Positions 1 through 10,370 are shown, counted from the first letter of the stretch. The stretch: 64,000 bases of DNA from Notolepis coatsorum (GCA_963971535.1 OZ020598.1:92102096-92166095); one strand, 5' to 3'. The notes: generated by a model not told the origin, from the letters alone. Numbers and translations: made by a program.

Positions 1-19
1 CCCACTTTGGGAACCCCTG
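1..19 (-). mobile_element. right end of a hAT-like MITE cut by the window edge
   Basis: The first bases match the terminal sequence of the element at 63621-63967 (CACTTTGGGAACCCCTG). The element appears to have inserted into the hAT-like repeat that continues at position 20, because the bases that follow are an internal part of that repeat rather than its end. Confidence 0.6.
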
Positions 20-184
20 ATGTAGAATGTGTACTTTTACTTTAGATACTTAAGTACATTCAATAGCAAATACCTCTCTATTTTTACTTAAGTAGAATTT
101 GAATGGAGAACCTTTGACCAGAGTACTCATTTAGTATTTCTACTGTTACTTAAGTAAAGGAACTGTGTACTTCTTCCACCACTG
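20..184 (-). mobile_element. fragment of AGTGGTGGAAG-type hAT-like element
   Basis: Reverse-orientation end fragment of the element that is complete at 893-1793. It shares the TACTTAAGTA-rich sequence and ends with CCACCACTG. The internal side is truncated by the element at 1-19. Confidence 0.75.
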
Positions 185-892
185 CAGAAGACGGTAACAA
201 GGAGGAGGAACGTAACGGTGAAATGGCTGCGTCAAAACACAAACTTGACGTTAGTGCGCTCTGAAGTTTAAGTTTAAACTTTTTCAACTGAGAGCGCCTG
301 AAAATGTGTCACTTCAAAAACGCAAGGCGTGTAGTTTGGAGGACAAAACCATTGAAAACAGTGGGAAAAAGGCACAGGCAGGTTCAAAAAGGCATCCAAT
401 GTGATCACAGCCAACAAGGTGCGTAGAGGGAGACTGAGGCGGCTCTCACACGAGGGAGCGGGGGCCCGGGTTAGAGTACACAACCCCAAAGTCCAACTGG
501 TTTGATTAGTGTGAACACTGTGTGCCGTACCAACTGTGGCCCGGGTGCACTTGAAGAGGTGGAGTACGGTTCCTGTGTACACGGTTGTGGAACAACATTA
601 CTAGTATGAACGCTGGCCAGGCCGGGCAGTGAAGATAGAGGGGGCTACTCAGACACAGTACAAAGCAATCGTATACCTAATGTGAAAACACCCAGAGAGT
701 TGAGGATAAAGAGATGAAGAGCTCTCATAAGACGTCTTCTTCACTGGCAGTTAAAACATCTATATTGGGAGCAATGTTTGGGTACAGGGACCTTCATCGG
801 GTCATCTCTAAAAATAAAAAAGGTCAAGAATGAAGGCTGCCTACCAAGGTCAAAGGGTGAGTTCAGGATCTTTGACCCCTGGACTTACTTAG
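185..892. other. unassigned intergenic stretch
   Basis: I see no gene, exon signal or repeat that I recognise. The 102-codon open frame on the minus strand resembles no family known to me and is treated as chance. Confidence 0.5.
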
Positions 893-1793
893 CAGTGGTG
901 GAAGAAGTACACCGTTCCTTTACTTCAGTACAAGTAGAAATACTCAGATAAATTAATACTCTGGTAAAAGTTAAAGTATTCCATTCAAATTATACTTAAG
1001 TAAAAGTAGAGAAATATTTGCTATTGAATGTACTTAAAGGGGAACTATCTTATAAATGGCCTTTTTGAGTGTTTAGCATTGTTTCCTAGCTATGTGGACT
1101 TATATTAATATGATCTATGTCTCTAATTCTCATATTGGCGCATTCTTCCAATTCTCCTCTCACAATATTCACCCTCACTGAACTGAGTTGTCTGAAAATG
1201 TGATGATTTGTGATGTCAGAAAGACACCGCTGCATGATAATGTTGAGATACAAGATGAGCTGCACACAGTGGTTGGAGCCCAGGCTCAAAACGGCTCGAG
1301 ATCTTGAGGTAGAAAAATGCTGTTTTTGAGGACTTGATTAGAAATACAAAACAATGAATACAAAAAAAAAAAAATTACAGAGGTGTTCCATAGACTCACA
1401 GGAATTGTGTAAAAGTGCCCAAATAGTGAAAGAAATAGTAAAATAGTTCCCCTTTAAGTATCTAAAGTAAAAGTACACATTCTACATGACATTTGTGTGT
1501 CCATTCACCTCTATAGGTTAAAGTTGTATGTGGTCCAGTTATGCTGCTCTGATTACGTCCTCCTGAACTTGACAGGCTTCAAATGTGAAAGTATATAATC
1601 TTCATACATTTCTTATTTTGTATATATTATGTTTTCTATGTAAAATCCTAAAAAAAAAGTACAATATTTCCCTTGAAATGTAGTGGAGTAAAAGTATAAA
1701 GTTCCCTCAAATGAAAATACTCACATAAAGTAGCTAAAAAATTTACTTAAGTACAGTACTTGAGTACAAATACTTAGTTACTTGCCACAACTG
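893..1793 (+). mobile_element. hAT-like non-autonomous element, AGTGGTGGAAG family
   Basis: The element begins CAGTGGTGGAAG and ends CCACAACTG, with A/T-rich ACTTAAGTA motifs near both ends. It is flanked by TTACTTAG and CTACTTAG, an 8-bp target duplication with one mismatch, as expected for hAT-type transposition. It encodes no protein. A 424-bp TTAA element is inserted in it at 1034-1457. Other copies lie at 20-184, 11677-13934 and 50189-50933. Confidence 0.8.
1034..1457 (+). mobile_element. TTAA-flanked MITE, 424 bp, copy A
   Basis: It has inverted ends AGGGGAACTAT / ATAGTTCCCCT directly flanked by TTAA on both sides. Removing it leaves GTACTTAAGTA, which matches the uninterrupted host sequence in the sister hAT copy near 50250. 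A second copy of exactly the same length lies at 21792-22215 in inverted orientation. TTAA targeting suggests mobilisation by a piggyBac-type transposase; this is inference. Confidence 0.85.
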
Positions 1794-2149
1794 CTACTTA
1801 GCAACAAGTTAACAACAATCTGTTGTCGATCTGTAAAGTCCTTTTGCAGCACAATCCATGCTGTTCCTAATACTGGGTTCCTGCAGCTCTGTCTACTTGT
1901 TAGCCACAAAAGTAACGTGTGCAGAGTTAATGAGGCCATGCTCTGGGCTGTATGAGCCTTGAAACAAACACTGAAACCTTCTCCACAGTTCACACAAAGT
2001 AGCTTTCAGCAATTATTTCAGGGCTTGTACAGACTTCACTGAAGGCCATAGCAGAATCTAAGTAACTGTAATGCTGTTTAGAAGGTCGTGACCAATTAAG
2101 GATCAGCTAGAGTTAACTGGGTTTGGTTACTTGTATGGCCTGACATGAC
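1794..2149. other. unassigned intergenic stretch
   Basis: There is no gene or recognisable repeat. It leads directly into the large minisatellite. Confidence 0.45.
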
Positions 2150-3605
2150 ACAGGAGAGAATGTTCTTTATTAAGACAGTAGGAAGGCTGAGAGGGAGACA
2201 TAGATAGAAGGTTCTTTATTAAGACAGTAGGAAGGCTGAGAGGGAGACACAGGAGAGAAGGTTCTTTATTAAGACAGTAGGAAGGCTGAGAGGGAGACAC
2301 AGGAGAGAAGGTTCTTTATTGAGACAGTAGGAAGGCTGAGAGGGAGACACAGGAGAGGAGGTTCTTTATTAAGACAGTAGGAAGGCTGAGAGGGAGACAC
2401 AGGAGAGGTTATTTATTAAGACAGTAGTAAGGCTGAGAGGGAGACACAGGAGAGAAGGTTCTTTATTGAGACAGTAGTAAGGCTGAGAGGGAGACAGAGT
2501 AGAGACACAGGAGAGAAGGTTCTTTATTGAGACAGTAGGAAGGCTGAGAGGGAGACAGTAGGGAAGAGACAGGAGAGAAGGTTCTTTATTGAGACAGTAG
2601 GAAGGCTGAGAGGGAGACAGAGTAGAGGAGACACGGGAGAGAAGGTTCTTTATTAAGACAGTATGAAGGCTGAGAGGGAGACAGAGTAGAGGAGACACAG
2701 GGGAGAAGGTTCTTTATTAAGACAGTATGAAGGCTGAGAGGGAGACACAGGAGGGAAGGTTATTTATAAAGACAGTATGAATGCTGAGAGGGAGACACAG
2801 GAGAGAAGGTTCTTCATAAAGACAGTATGAAGGCTGAGAGGGAGACAGAGTAGGGGAGACACAAGCGAGAAGGTTATTTATTAAGACAGTAGGACGGCTG
2901 AGAGGGACACAGAGTATGGGATACACAGGAGAGAATGTTCTTTATTGAGACAGTAGGAAGGCTGAGAGAGACAGAGCAGGGGAGACACAGGAGAGAAGGT
3001 TCTTTATTGAGACAGTAGGAAGGCTGAGAGGGAGACAGAGGAGAGAAGGTTCTTTATTGAGACGGTAGGAAGGCTGAGAGGGAGACAGAGGGGAGAAGGT
3101 TCTTTATTGAGACAGTAGGAAGGCTGAGAGGGAGACAGAGGGGAGAAGGTTCTTTATTGAGACAGTAGGACGGCTGAGAGGGAGACAGAGTAGAGGAGAC
3201 ACAGGAGAGAAGGTTCTTTATTGAGACAGTAGGAAGGCTGAGAGGGAGACACAGGGGAGAAGGTTCTTTATTGAGACAGTAGGAAGGCTGAGAGGGAGAC
3301 AGAGTAGGGGAGACACAGGAGAGAAGGTTCTTTATTGAGACAGTAGGAAGGCTGAGAGGGAGACACAGGGGAGAAGGTTCTTTATTGAGACAGTAGGAAA
3401 GCTGAGAGGGAGACAGAGTAGAGGAGACACAGGGGAGAAGGTTCTTTATTGAGACAGTAGGGAGGCTGAGAGGGAGACAGAGTAGAGGTGACGGTTCATT
3501 ATTGAGACAGTAGGAAGGCTGAGAGGGAGACAGAGTAGAGGAGACACAGGGGAGAAGGTTCTTTATTGAGACAGTATGGCGGCTGAGAGGGAGACAGAGG
3601 GCACT
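2150..3605. repeat. large minisatellite, unit about 50-65 bp, roughly 25 or more copies
   Basis: Units carry AAGGTTCTTTATTGAGACAG, then TAGGAAGGCTGAGAGGGAG, then ACACAGGAGAG, with length variants (an extra AGAGTAGAGGAGACA block). The long minus-strand open frames here (for example 3054-3611) are by-products of a repeat length divisible by three and have no domain. The array is variable enough in unit length to be polymorphic. Confidence 0.9.
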
Positions 3606-3620
3606 GAGCACTTATTATAC

Positions 3621-3964
3621 ACTCAGTCATATTGATACTGAACACATATTATACATGATGCAACAGGGGCGACAGTGGCTCAGGAGGTAGAGCAGTCGTC
3701 TGGTTATCTGGAGGTTCCCAGTTTGATTCCCGCTCCTCCTGGGCAGCGTCTCGAAGTGTCCTTGAGCAAGACACTTAACCCCTAATTGCTCCCGATGTGC
3801 AGGTTGGCACCTTGCATGGTTGCCTCTGCCATCAGTGTGTGAATGTGTGAGTGGGTGGGTAAAATGTGAGCAACAAATTGTAAAGCGCTTTGGATAAAAG
3901 CTGCTATATAAATGCAGCCATTTAACTCAATCATATTGTGATACTGAGCACATATTATACATGA
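3621..3964 (+). mobile_element. tRNA-derived SINE with about 40-bp flanking direct repeats
   Basis: The SINE body (about 3664-3924) starts GGGGCGACAGTGGCTCAGGAG, with a polymerase III A-box-like GGCTCAGGAGG and a B-box-like GTTTGATTCCC. It ends with the L2-like tail AGCGCTTTGGATAAAAGC followed by TATATAAATGCAG. It is flanked by near-identical copies of a roughly 40-bp sequence (3621-3660 and 3925-3964, ACTCAGTCATATTG / ACTCAATCATATTG). These are either an unusually long target duplication or older tandem units. Confidence 0.75.
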
Positions 3965-4197
3965 CACTCATATTCTTGTCAAAGGAAGTCAGGCAGACCA
4001 CTGAATGCATAATAAACTCATCCCATTCATGTCTGCATGGATATTACATTATTTTAACACGTGTGAAAGGTTGTTTGTGTCATTAAAACATTCACATAAT
4101 CATGTTATTTCTTTTACATCATAGCTCGTATGGATCCTGTGTGGTGTTCTTCCTCTCTTCCACACTTGGATTCCAAAGCGTGTTGTTTTGCCTCCAG

Positions 4198-4329
4198 GTA
4201 CCTACAGTCTGGCCTGGATGCTGCTGGCCGGCTCCAGCACTCTGTCCCTGGCGGCTCTGCTCTCCATCAGGCCCACTCTGGAGCGGGGGAGGAGAGCCAT
4301 CCCCGCCCTGGCCCTCAACATCATCTCAG
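4198..4329 (+). CDS. penultimate exon of an unidentified multi-pass membrane protein
   Basis: The exon follows the acceptor TTTTGCCTCCAG and ends at the donor CAG|GTAGGA. It completes a glycine codon with its first two bases and encodes TYSLAWMLLAGSSTLSLAAL, then a charged turn (RPTLERGRR) and the start of a second hydrophobic segment ending NIIS. The reading frame joins without a break to the exon at 5841. The pattern of short transmembrane helices with a basic loop resembles tetraspan (claudin/PMP22-like) proteins, but I do not recognise a specific family. Upstream exons, including the start codon, were not found in 1-4197 and probably lie outside the window. Confidence 0.75.
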
Positions 4330-4341
4330 GTAGGAGGACAA
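4306..4341. repeat. left copy of long target-site duplication at the splice donor
   Basis: These 36 bases (CCCTGG through GGACAA) span the exon end and its GT donor. They recur at 5125-5160 with two mismatches; a further upstream GAGAGCC is also shared, allowing for a 9-bp deletion. The pair brackets the LINE fragment. Confidence 0.8.
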
Positions 4342-5118
4342 TATCACCTCCTGGTTTGGGAATAGCACCGCACAAGACCGTAGCAGACTACAGAGAGTGG
4401 CCCGTTCAGCCGAGCGCACAATTGGAGGGGGGCATCCTACTCTCCAGAACATTTACAACAAGCGGTGCAGGGGTAAGGCTAAGAGAATTATCAAGGACTC
4501 CAGCCACCCAAACAACTGCCTCTTTGAACTGCTGCGGTCAGGCAAGCGATACCGGAGTCTCATGGCAAGCACAGAGAGACTCAGAAGAAGCTTCTATCCC
4601 CAGGCCATCAGGCTGCTCAACGAACAATAAACACTATGCAACAACCATCAAATGCACTCACAGCACACACATCCACACACTCACTTTAAACAAACAACTC
4701 ACTGCAGCACCCACTCTCCACACTTTAGAACACCTAGACACACGTTATATTTATTGGCAAAGAATTTGCACTACAACCCATACCTCAGTACACCTACTGT
4801 AAATTGTACCTAAATTGTACCTCATCCCATTTCTGCTCTGCACTATAGAGTATATTGTATATTAGTATATTGCATAGTATATTGTATGGTAACTCAGTTA
4901 CTTCTATTCTGCATTGAACATTGTACATATGTACATACTGAACACTTGTGTCTACGTACGTGACTTCTATTTTTTACATGCTATACTTATTTTATTTCAT
5001 ACTTGTCTTTTTTGTCTAGCACAGTCTATGGAGCGTAACAGAAAGAAGCATTTTGTATAAAAGTATTCTGTACTTCTGTATGACAACTAATAAAGAAACT
5101 TGAAACTTGAAACTTGAA
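4342..5118 (+). mobile_element. 5'-truncated L2/CR1-like LINE, 3' end only
   Basis: An open stretch encodes the C-terminus of the reverse-transcriptase ORF: NRTIGGG-type, [35 protein letters not shown] and [11 protein letters not shown], then a stop at 4628. This matches the C-terminus of the LINE at 30747-32141. About 480 bp of 3' UTR follows, ending in the tandem CTTGAAA tail typical of this type. No catalytic motif remains. It lies in the same orientation as the host gene, inside its last intron. Confidence 0.85.
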
Positions 5119-5124
5119 AGAGAG

Positions 5125-5160
5125 CCCTGGTCCTCAACATCATCTCAGGTAGAAGGACAA
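5125..5160. repeat. right copy of target duplication with a duplicated splice donor
   Basis: It copies 4306-4341, including CTCAG|GTAGAA, so the intron contains a second, potentially usable donor sequence about 0.8 kb downstream of the first. Confidence 0.8.
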
Positions 5161-5329
5161 GAGAGGACTGTGATCCACTCTGATGGTGAGGGAGAGACGG
5201 GGGCGGGGGTCCTTTAAAAGGGCAGTTCACCCAAAATAAAAACAAAACACATTTCCCCACACATGATGAAATTGTGTGGGGAATCCAAACTGGTAGCACA
5301 GATCTCATCTTTTATCATAATTTCCTGAC

Positions 5330-5838
5330 TCTCTCTATCTCCCCCCCTCTCTCTCTCTCCATCTCCCCCCTCTTTATGACTCCCCCCCCCCCTCTCTCTC
5401 TATCTCCCCCCCTCTCTATGACTCCCCCCCTCTCCCTGACTCTCTCTCTCTGTGACTCCCCCCCTCTCTCTCTATCTCCCCCCCCTCTCTATGACTCCCC
5501 CCCTCTCCCTGACTCTCTCTCTCTGTGACTCCCCCCCCCCCCTCTCTCTCTCTGTGACCCCCCCCCCTCTCTCTGTGACCCCCCCCTCTCTCTCTATGAC
5601 TCCGCCCCTCTCTATGACTCCCCCCCTCTCTCTCTCTCTGACTCTCCCCCCCTCTCTCTCTCTGACTCTCTCTGACTCCCCCCCCTCTCTCTCTGTGACT
5701 CCCGCCCCCCCTCTCTCTCTCTCTGACTCTCCCCCCCCCTCTGTCCCCATCTCCCCCCCTCTCTCTCTCTCTGTGACTCCCCCCCCCCTCCCCCTCCCCC
5801 TCTCTGACCCCCCCCCCCCCCCCCCCCTCTCTCTCCAC
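5330..5838. repeat. 500-bp polypyrimidine (CT/C-run) tract next to a splice acceptor
   Basis: Almost pure C/T on the plus strand, built from units like CTCTCTGTGACTCCCCCCC with C-runs of 6-18. It runs directly into the acceptor CTCTCTCCACAG of the exon at 5841. All long open frames on both strands here (for example those encoding GGERERERGG-type peptides) are simple-sequence artefacts. Confidence 0.9.
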
Positions 5839-5840
5839 AG

Positions 5841-6067
5841 TCGCTCTCTGTGCCAGTGCGATGATCTCCTTCCTGGTGTCCACAGAGCATCAGATCCCTC
5901 AGCTGCTGGACAACCTGGGCTGGACCTTCTACACCTGCTGCGCCAACCTGTGCTACGCCCTGGTGGTGTCCGTGCTGCTGGGCCTGGTGCGCAGAGACAC
6001 CGTGCAGGTGCAGCCGGCCACCGCGGGGGTGGACCTGCCCGTGATGATCGCAGTGTTTTCAAAATAA
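5841..6067 (+). CDS. last exon of the unidentified multi-pass membrane protein
   Basis: It begins after CTCTCTCCACAG; the first two bases complete a valine codon split with the exon ending at 4329. It encodes VALCASAMISFLVSTEHQIP, then LGWTFYTCCANLCYALVVSV, a short basic loop, and ends at TAA (6065-6067) after GVDLPVMIAVFSK. Two hydrophobic helices are separated by a short loop with H and Q. The GC-rich, CTG-biased codon use contrasts with the AT-rich surroundings and supports real coding sequence. A candidate poly(A) signal AATAAA lies at 6212-6217. Confidence 0.78.
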
Positions 6068-6211
6068 TGCACAATCAAAAACACACAAATGTATACAGAT
6101 AAAAAAAAGGTGATTCAACTGAAATGCGGACCGAACCCGGAAATAATGCCATCTTTGTTTTGATCACATACATGGAAGAAGATTTATGTTAAACGTAAAG
6201 ATTATTATAAA

Positions 6212-6217
6212 AATAAA
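6212..6217 (+). terminator. candidate poly(A) signal
   Basis: AATAAA about 145 bases after the stop codon of the membrane-protein gene. The region is A-rich, so it may be chance. Confidence 0.4.
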
Positions 6218-6270
6218 AGATAAACCCTCGCTGGTTGAATCTATAGAGGAGCACCTGCTCAGCCCCATGC

Positions 6271-6271
<1 letters not shown>

Positions 6272-6329
<58 letters not shown>

Positions 6330-6382
6330 TGGAGAGAGAGAGAGAGAGACAGAGATGGAGAGGGAGAGGGAGAGAGAGAGAC
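6272..6382. repeat. (GA)n microsatellite
   Basis: Nearly pure GA dinucleotides with a few GGA/TGGA interruptions. Open frames over it on both strands are artefacts. Confidence 0.95.
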
Positions 6383-8900
6383 ACTGGTTCCCACTGTTTT
6401 TGAAAAAATACTTTTCCAGGACATTCCCAGTTTTTCTTGACACTTCAGGAGAGCTTGGCTCACAAACGGTGATATAATTTGCCGGCAGGCCTGGTATTGA
6501 TACATTTAACCCCAGTTTTATTCCTCCTTCTTTAACGATGCAGGTTCATGATGATGAAGTGTCTCTGGTTCATTACAGGCGACTGCTGCTACATTACAGT
6601 TAGGATCTTACAGCACTTTAAAAGAAAATAATAATACATAAATAAATAAGAGGAGAATAAGCATGAGCTTGTCAAATGCCACGGTGGGCCAAAACAAAGG
6701 GAGCGTGGGCCAAACTTGGTCCGCGGGCCCCAAATTGGGTGGCCTATGCTATAATCCTACCAACAGTCAAGTTTCAAACAGAATACACACATAGGTTTAC
6801 ATAGGGGGTCTGAGTGAAAGCCTAAAATACAATTTAAACTTAACTAACTTTTAAAATTTAACAGATTTTTTTCCAGGATATTTGTTTCATTTTAGTACAT
6901 TTTCCATAATTTCCATGACTGGAAATCTAGTATCTGAAATTACAGGTTTTCTAGGATGAGTGGGAACCCTAAATATCTACCCCCCCCCCCCCCCCCCCCC
7001 TACTTAAATCACGCAGACAGTGGTGCCTGTACTCACTTTGTGACTAGGAATACAAAAAATGAATAAGATTTTTACAAGGGAGGTCACAGTTTGAGACAGT
7101 ACACTAAATCATGGGTTCATGGCTGAGTTCCAAAGTAATAATTTTCTCATAGCTTTTCCTTGACCTCTGTGAAAATCAATGGAGGAGCTAAAGTAAAAGT
7201 CATTAAAGGAGAAAAAGAGGTAGCAATTTTAGACGAGCCAAAAGGTGTGTTAGGGTGGGGATTTTCTGTGTGATCTGTGATCATATCAATGGGGGGGATT
7301 CACATACATTATTGGATACTTTGATGTGTAGAGAGAAACGTTCTTAACCCGTTGTAGATACAGGATATTCACCCGTAGATGAGTTTTACTCCTGTGCTTA
7401 CAAACATTACCGACGTAAACAAATCTTTTACAGTCACAAAATACAGTAGATACAATTGAAACCTCCTATTAACCTGTTGTCAAGTGTTTGTTCCTTGTCT
7501 CAGGAGCTGAGTCAAACATCTACAGGATGAAAACATGGCTCGATTTCTATTGTTAATGGTGGGTCTCCCTATTTTTTTTTTTAATTCTTGACATTTAGAT
7601 CACAATAAAACGATCAATCTGTCAATGATAGAGAAGGGTGGGCCGTATTCTTGCAAGCCGTGCCTGCTGTTGTGTCCAAACTGCTTGCAGTGGAGAAGAG
7701 CTGACGAGGAACTCTTACCTCTGCAAAAACAGCGATTCGGTCTAATCCACCAGCGCCCCCCGGTGGCAGAACCAACAGCCAACATGTGAAGCTTGATGTC
7801 ATGATTCATTTCTGCCCCTCCTAAGGTTCCTCCTGCTCCCTAAAAGTGTCCCCCCCCCACTCCCTAGTGTCACTCCCTCTTGGGTTCGTACCAGCTGTTT
7901 GTAATCTACCCAGGTGTTCTCAGCTTGTCATTTTCTCCCTCCCCGTGTATTTCATGGTCGCCTCCCCCTCGTGGGACCGGTCCTTTGGTTACGTGTCGTC
8001 CTTTACCTGCCTGCTCCTACTTGTCGGTCGTTTGTTCGGTCACGTCGGCGTGGTTGTAGAGCATGTTTAACCTGTGTCCTAGTGCCTGTTCTGACTCAAT
8101 AAATAGTCCCGGTTTGGGTTCCTAAAGCTCCAGCTGCCTCTGCTGTCCTGCACACGTGCCGGCCCCCAGTGCGCCAGGGTACTGGCCCCCTGTATTCAAA
8201 ATCAGACAGAGTGTGAGCTCCAGGCCCACCACCCTGCCTGCTGGGCCCAGACTTAAGCACTCTCCCTGGGCCTCGCTCTGTGGAGAGCATGCCCTTCTAC
8301 GACCACGTGTTATAGTCGAGCACTGGCCTCACGGGGCCGCCACGAGTCGTACACTACTACACACGTTTTTATTATGGTGTTGGGGAAACGCTTAACGACT
8401 ATAGCCCCCTTTTTCCATAATTGCAGCGCAGTTAACAAAATGTAATAAACGGCGACGTCGTGGTTTATTCGCTGGACTGAATAACTGGCGGTCAGATGGC
8501 TGGGATGTGGTTACGTCACGTCTACCTGAACAGCTGAGGACGGCACAAACTGGCAGACTTAAGACACACCTTCTTGGCTTTGCTCCAACATGACCCGGCT
8601 TTCCCCTCCTGTCGATTGTAACGTTTTCCTTACCCTCTTTTGATCTGCCGTATTTAACTTTTTACGTACCTTAGGTTGTGATACATTTTAATATCCCATC
8701 CTGTGATGTTTGGAAAATGCATTGCATGGCAACTCTGCACTGCATGTCTCTGCCACTAACCTTCTTACCGTCCTATACTACCATGCACTCCTCCTACTAT
8801 ACTAATATGTCTTATGTCTATGCACTCAACACTGCAGCACCCAAGTTTCAGCACTGTTTGATGAACATTGTTACTCAGCTGTAAGAGTCATACCCTCCCT
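6383..8900. other. intergenic region with degraded repeats
   Basis: No gene is seen. At 6676-6756 there is a sequence typical of a hAT end (GGGCCAAAC... GGGCCCCAAATTGGGTGGCC). A C-run lies at 6979-7000. At 7810-8130 a CT-rich, regular sequence with AATAAA near 8097 could be a solo LTR, but I found no convincing matching ends or target duplication. The open frames here have no recognisable domain. Confidence 0.4.
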
Positions 8901-8904
8901 GCGG

Positions 8905-8970
8905 ACTTGTCGTACAGAACTTGTAAAATCGCTTTGGATTAAAGCGTCAGCTAAATGACAAATGTAATGC
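8905..8970 (+). mobile_element. L2-type SINE/LINE 3' tail
   Basis: Contains AAAATCGCTTTGGATTAAAG followed by CGTCAGCTAAATGACAAATG, the 3' tail shared by many fish L2 LINEs and their SINEs. The element body is degraded. Confidence 0.6.
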
Positions 8971-9289
8971 ATGTGATATAACATGACATGTGATATGAAT
9001 AAAGCTTGATCGATCGACCTTGACAAACAATAGAGGCCTCGGACGGAACGTTCCTGTGGTTCTCTTTTCCAACACGGCTGCTTGTAAATGGCTTGTTTCT
9101 GTGCAGCTGTAGAGATAACGTTTAGAAAACACAATTTTATTTCATTTTATGTCTATCCTACTATTTTACTCAGTCTATTCTATCTTTTTATTATTGTCCA
9201 TTTTAAAAACTGAATCAAACTATAAACAAGGTGGCCTATTGGGATGTTAGATCCTAATGTGAAAAACTGTGATTTTATGTTTGCATGTT

Positions 9290-9375
9290 ATGTGCTCATT
9301 TTATGCAATTTTCTTTATGAAAGGTGCTATACAAATAAAGTTTATTATTATTATCATTATTATTATATATCATTA
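9290..9375 (+). mobile_element. LINE/SINE 3' tail with ATT repeats
   Basis: GAAAGGTGCTATACAAATAA followed by AGTTTATTATTATTAT, a common fish L2-type 3' end. Confidence 0.6.
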
Positions 9376-9980
9376 TAATAAAGTTGTATAGTAAAGTTGA
9401 AGTAAAGTAAAGTTGAAGTTGTTTCTTTCAACACGGACACATTCTAAACATTCTGTGCACGGCCTCTATTACACAACAGTTGGCAAACCAACAGCCGTAC
9501 GTTATTTATGGCTAGGTGTCGCTTACGCATACAGTATATACAGAGCTGAATTAACTCGTAATTTTTTTTTATATCTCAGTGTTTTATTCACAATAGAAAA
9601 TGAGTTATGTATAAAAAGACGTGTGCATAAAAGCAATAGAACAGCCAAGATTGTGTGTTACAGTAAATATAACGTCAGGCCTTTGACGATCAATGGTCGC
9701 CCGCCTGGGGCTGACTCCTGGGACCACAATGCTATACTATAGTACACTCCCTTTGTGTGATCTATTGTTTTAAACAAACCATGTCCAACAGAGGAAAAGC
9801 CTGCGGGCCAGTTTCTGTCTTTCTCACAGAGTTATATTGGTTCCTGTCCACACACGGTCAATCTGGCAGGGGTGGATCCGCTCCGTTCATAAGAGAGACG
9901 GTTAGAAACGTTATCAACTAAAAGAAATTCACATCCGTGGAATTGTGTTTCCCCACACGCATTCGTGGAGAAGGACCTCT
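9376..9980. other. unassigned intergenic stretch
   Basis: The 109-codon plus-strand frame at 9413-9742 has no recognised domain. No exon signal is seen. Confidence 0.4.
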
Positions 9981-10144
9981 TTAACCCTTTCACTACCACA
10001 CTACAGAAGGTTAACCTTTCACTACCACACTACAGATGGTGTAAAGGGTTAACCTTCTGTATTGTCACAGTGAAAGGGTTAACCATTTGGTAGTGTGGTA
10101 GTGAAAGGGTTAACCATTTGGTGGTGTGGTAGTGAAAGGGTTAA
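9981..10144. repeat. inverted TTAACCCTTTCAC array, locus 1
   Basis: Starts TTAACCCTTTCACTACCACA and ends with its reverse complement TGTGGTAGTGAAAGGGTTAA. Units of about 29 bp are in one orientation in the left part and the opposite orientation in the right part. The same family occurs near 46.2, 54.5, 58.1-59.3, 60.2 and 62.3 kb. Confidence 0.9.
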
Positions 10145-10257
10145 ATCTAGTGCTCATCAGAGATGAGCTTTTTCAGGAAATAACTATCATGGGGGAAAAC
10201 AATTACCGATCGGCTAAAACTAAACTGAGCGATTAATTATGAAGGGACCAGCCCCCA

Positions 10258-10370
10258 ACCTAGTCCTCAACACTACTCTGTTCCCTGGATAGTTCTCAAC
10301 ACTACTCTGTTCCCTGGATAGTTCTCAACACTACTCTGTTCCCTGGACAGTTCTCAACACTACTTTGTTG
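10258..10370. repeat. short tandem array, about 31-bp unit
   Basis: Four copies of AGTTCTCAACACTACTCTGT followed by TCCCTGGAT, with minor changes. Confidence 0.85.

Noticed and set aside
2150..3605. Possible CRISPR-like array because of the regular repeats
   Set aside because: Units are contiguous with no unique spacers, in a vertebrate genome. It is a minisatellite.
2369..3611. Frames encoding repeated LCLPLSLPTVSIKNLL peptides
   Set aside because: Product of the minisatellite. No start context, splice support or known repeat protein.
3664..3760. Possible functional tRNA gene
   Set aside because: Polymerase III boxes are present but the sequence does not fold as a full cloverleaf and continues into a SINE body and L2 tail.
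5416..6102. Long frames on both strands rich in Gly-Arg-Glu or Pro-Leu-Ser
   Set aside because: They are translations of the CT/C-run tract. Only the part from 5841 in the frame joining the previous exon is coding.
7810..8130. Solo LTR of a Gypsy-type retrotransposon
   Set aside because: Composition and an AATAAA are suggestive, but TG/CA borders and a target duplication could not be set.
9413..9742. 109-codon open frame as a possible small gene
   Set aside because: No domain, no splice signals, AT-rich and not repeated elsewhere in the window.
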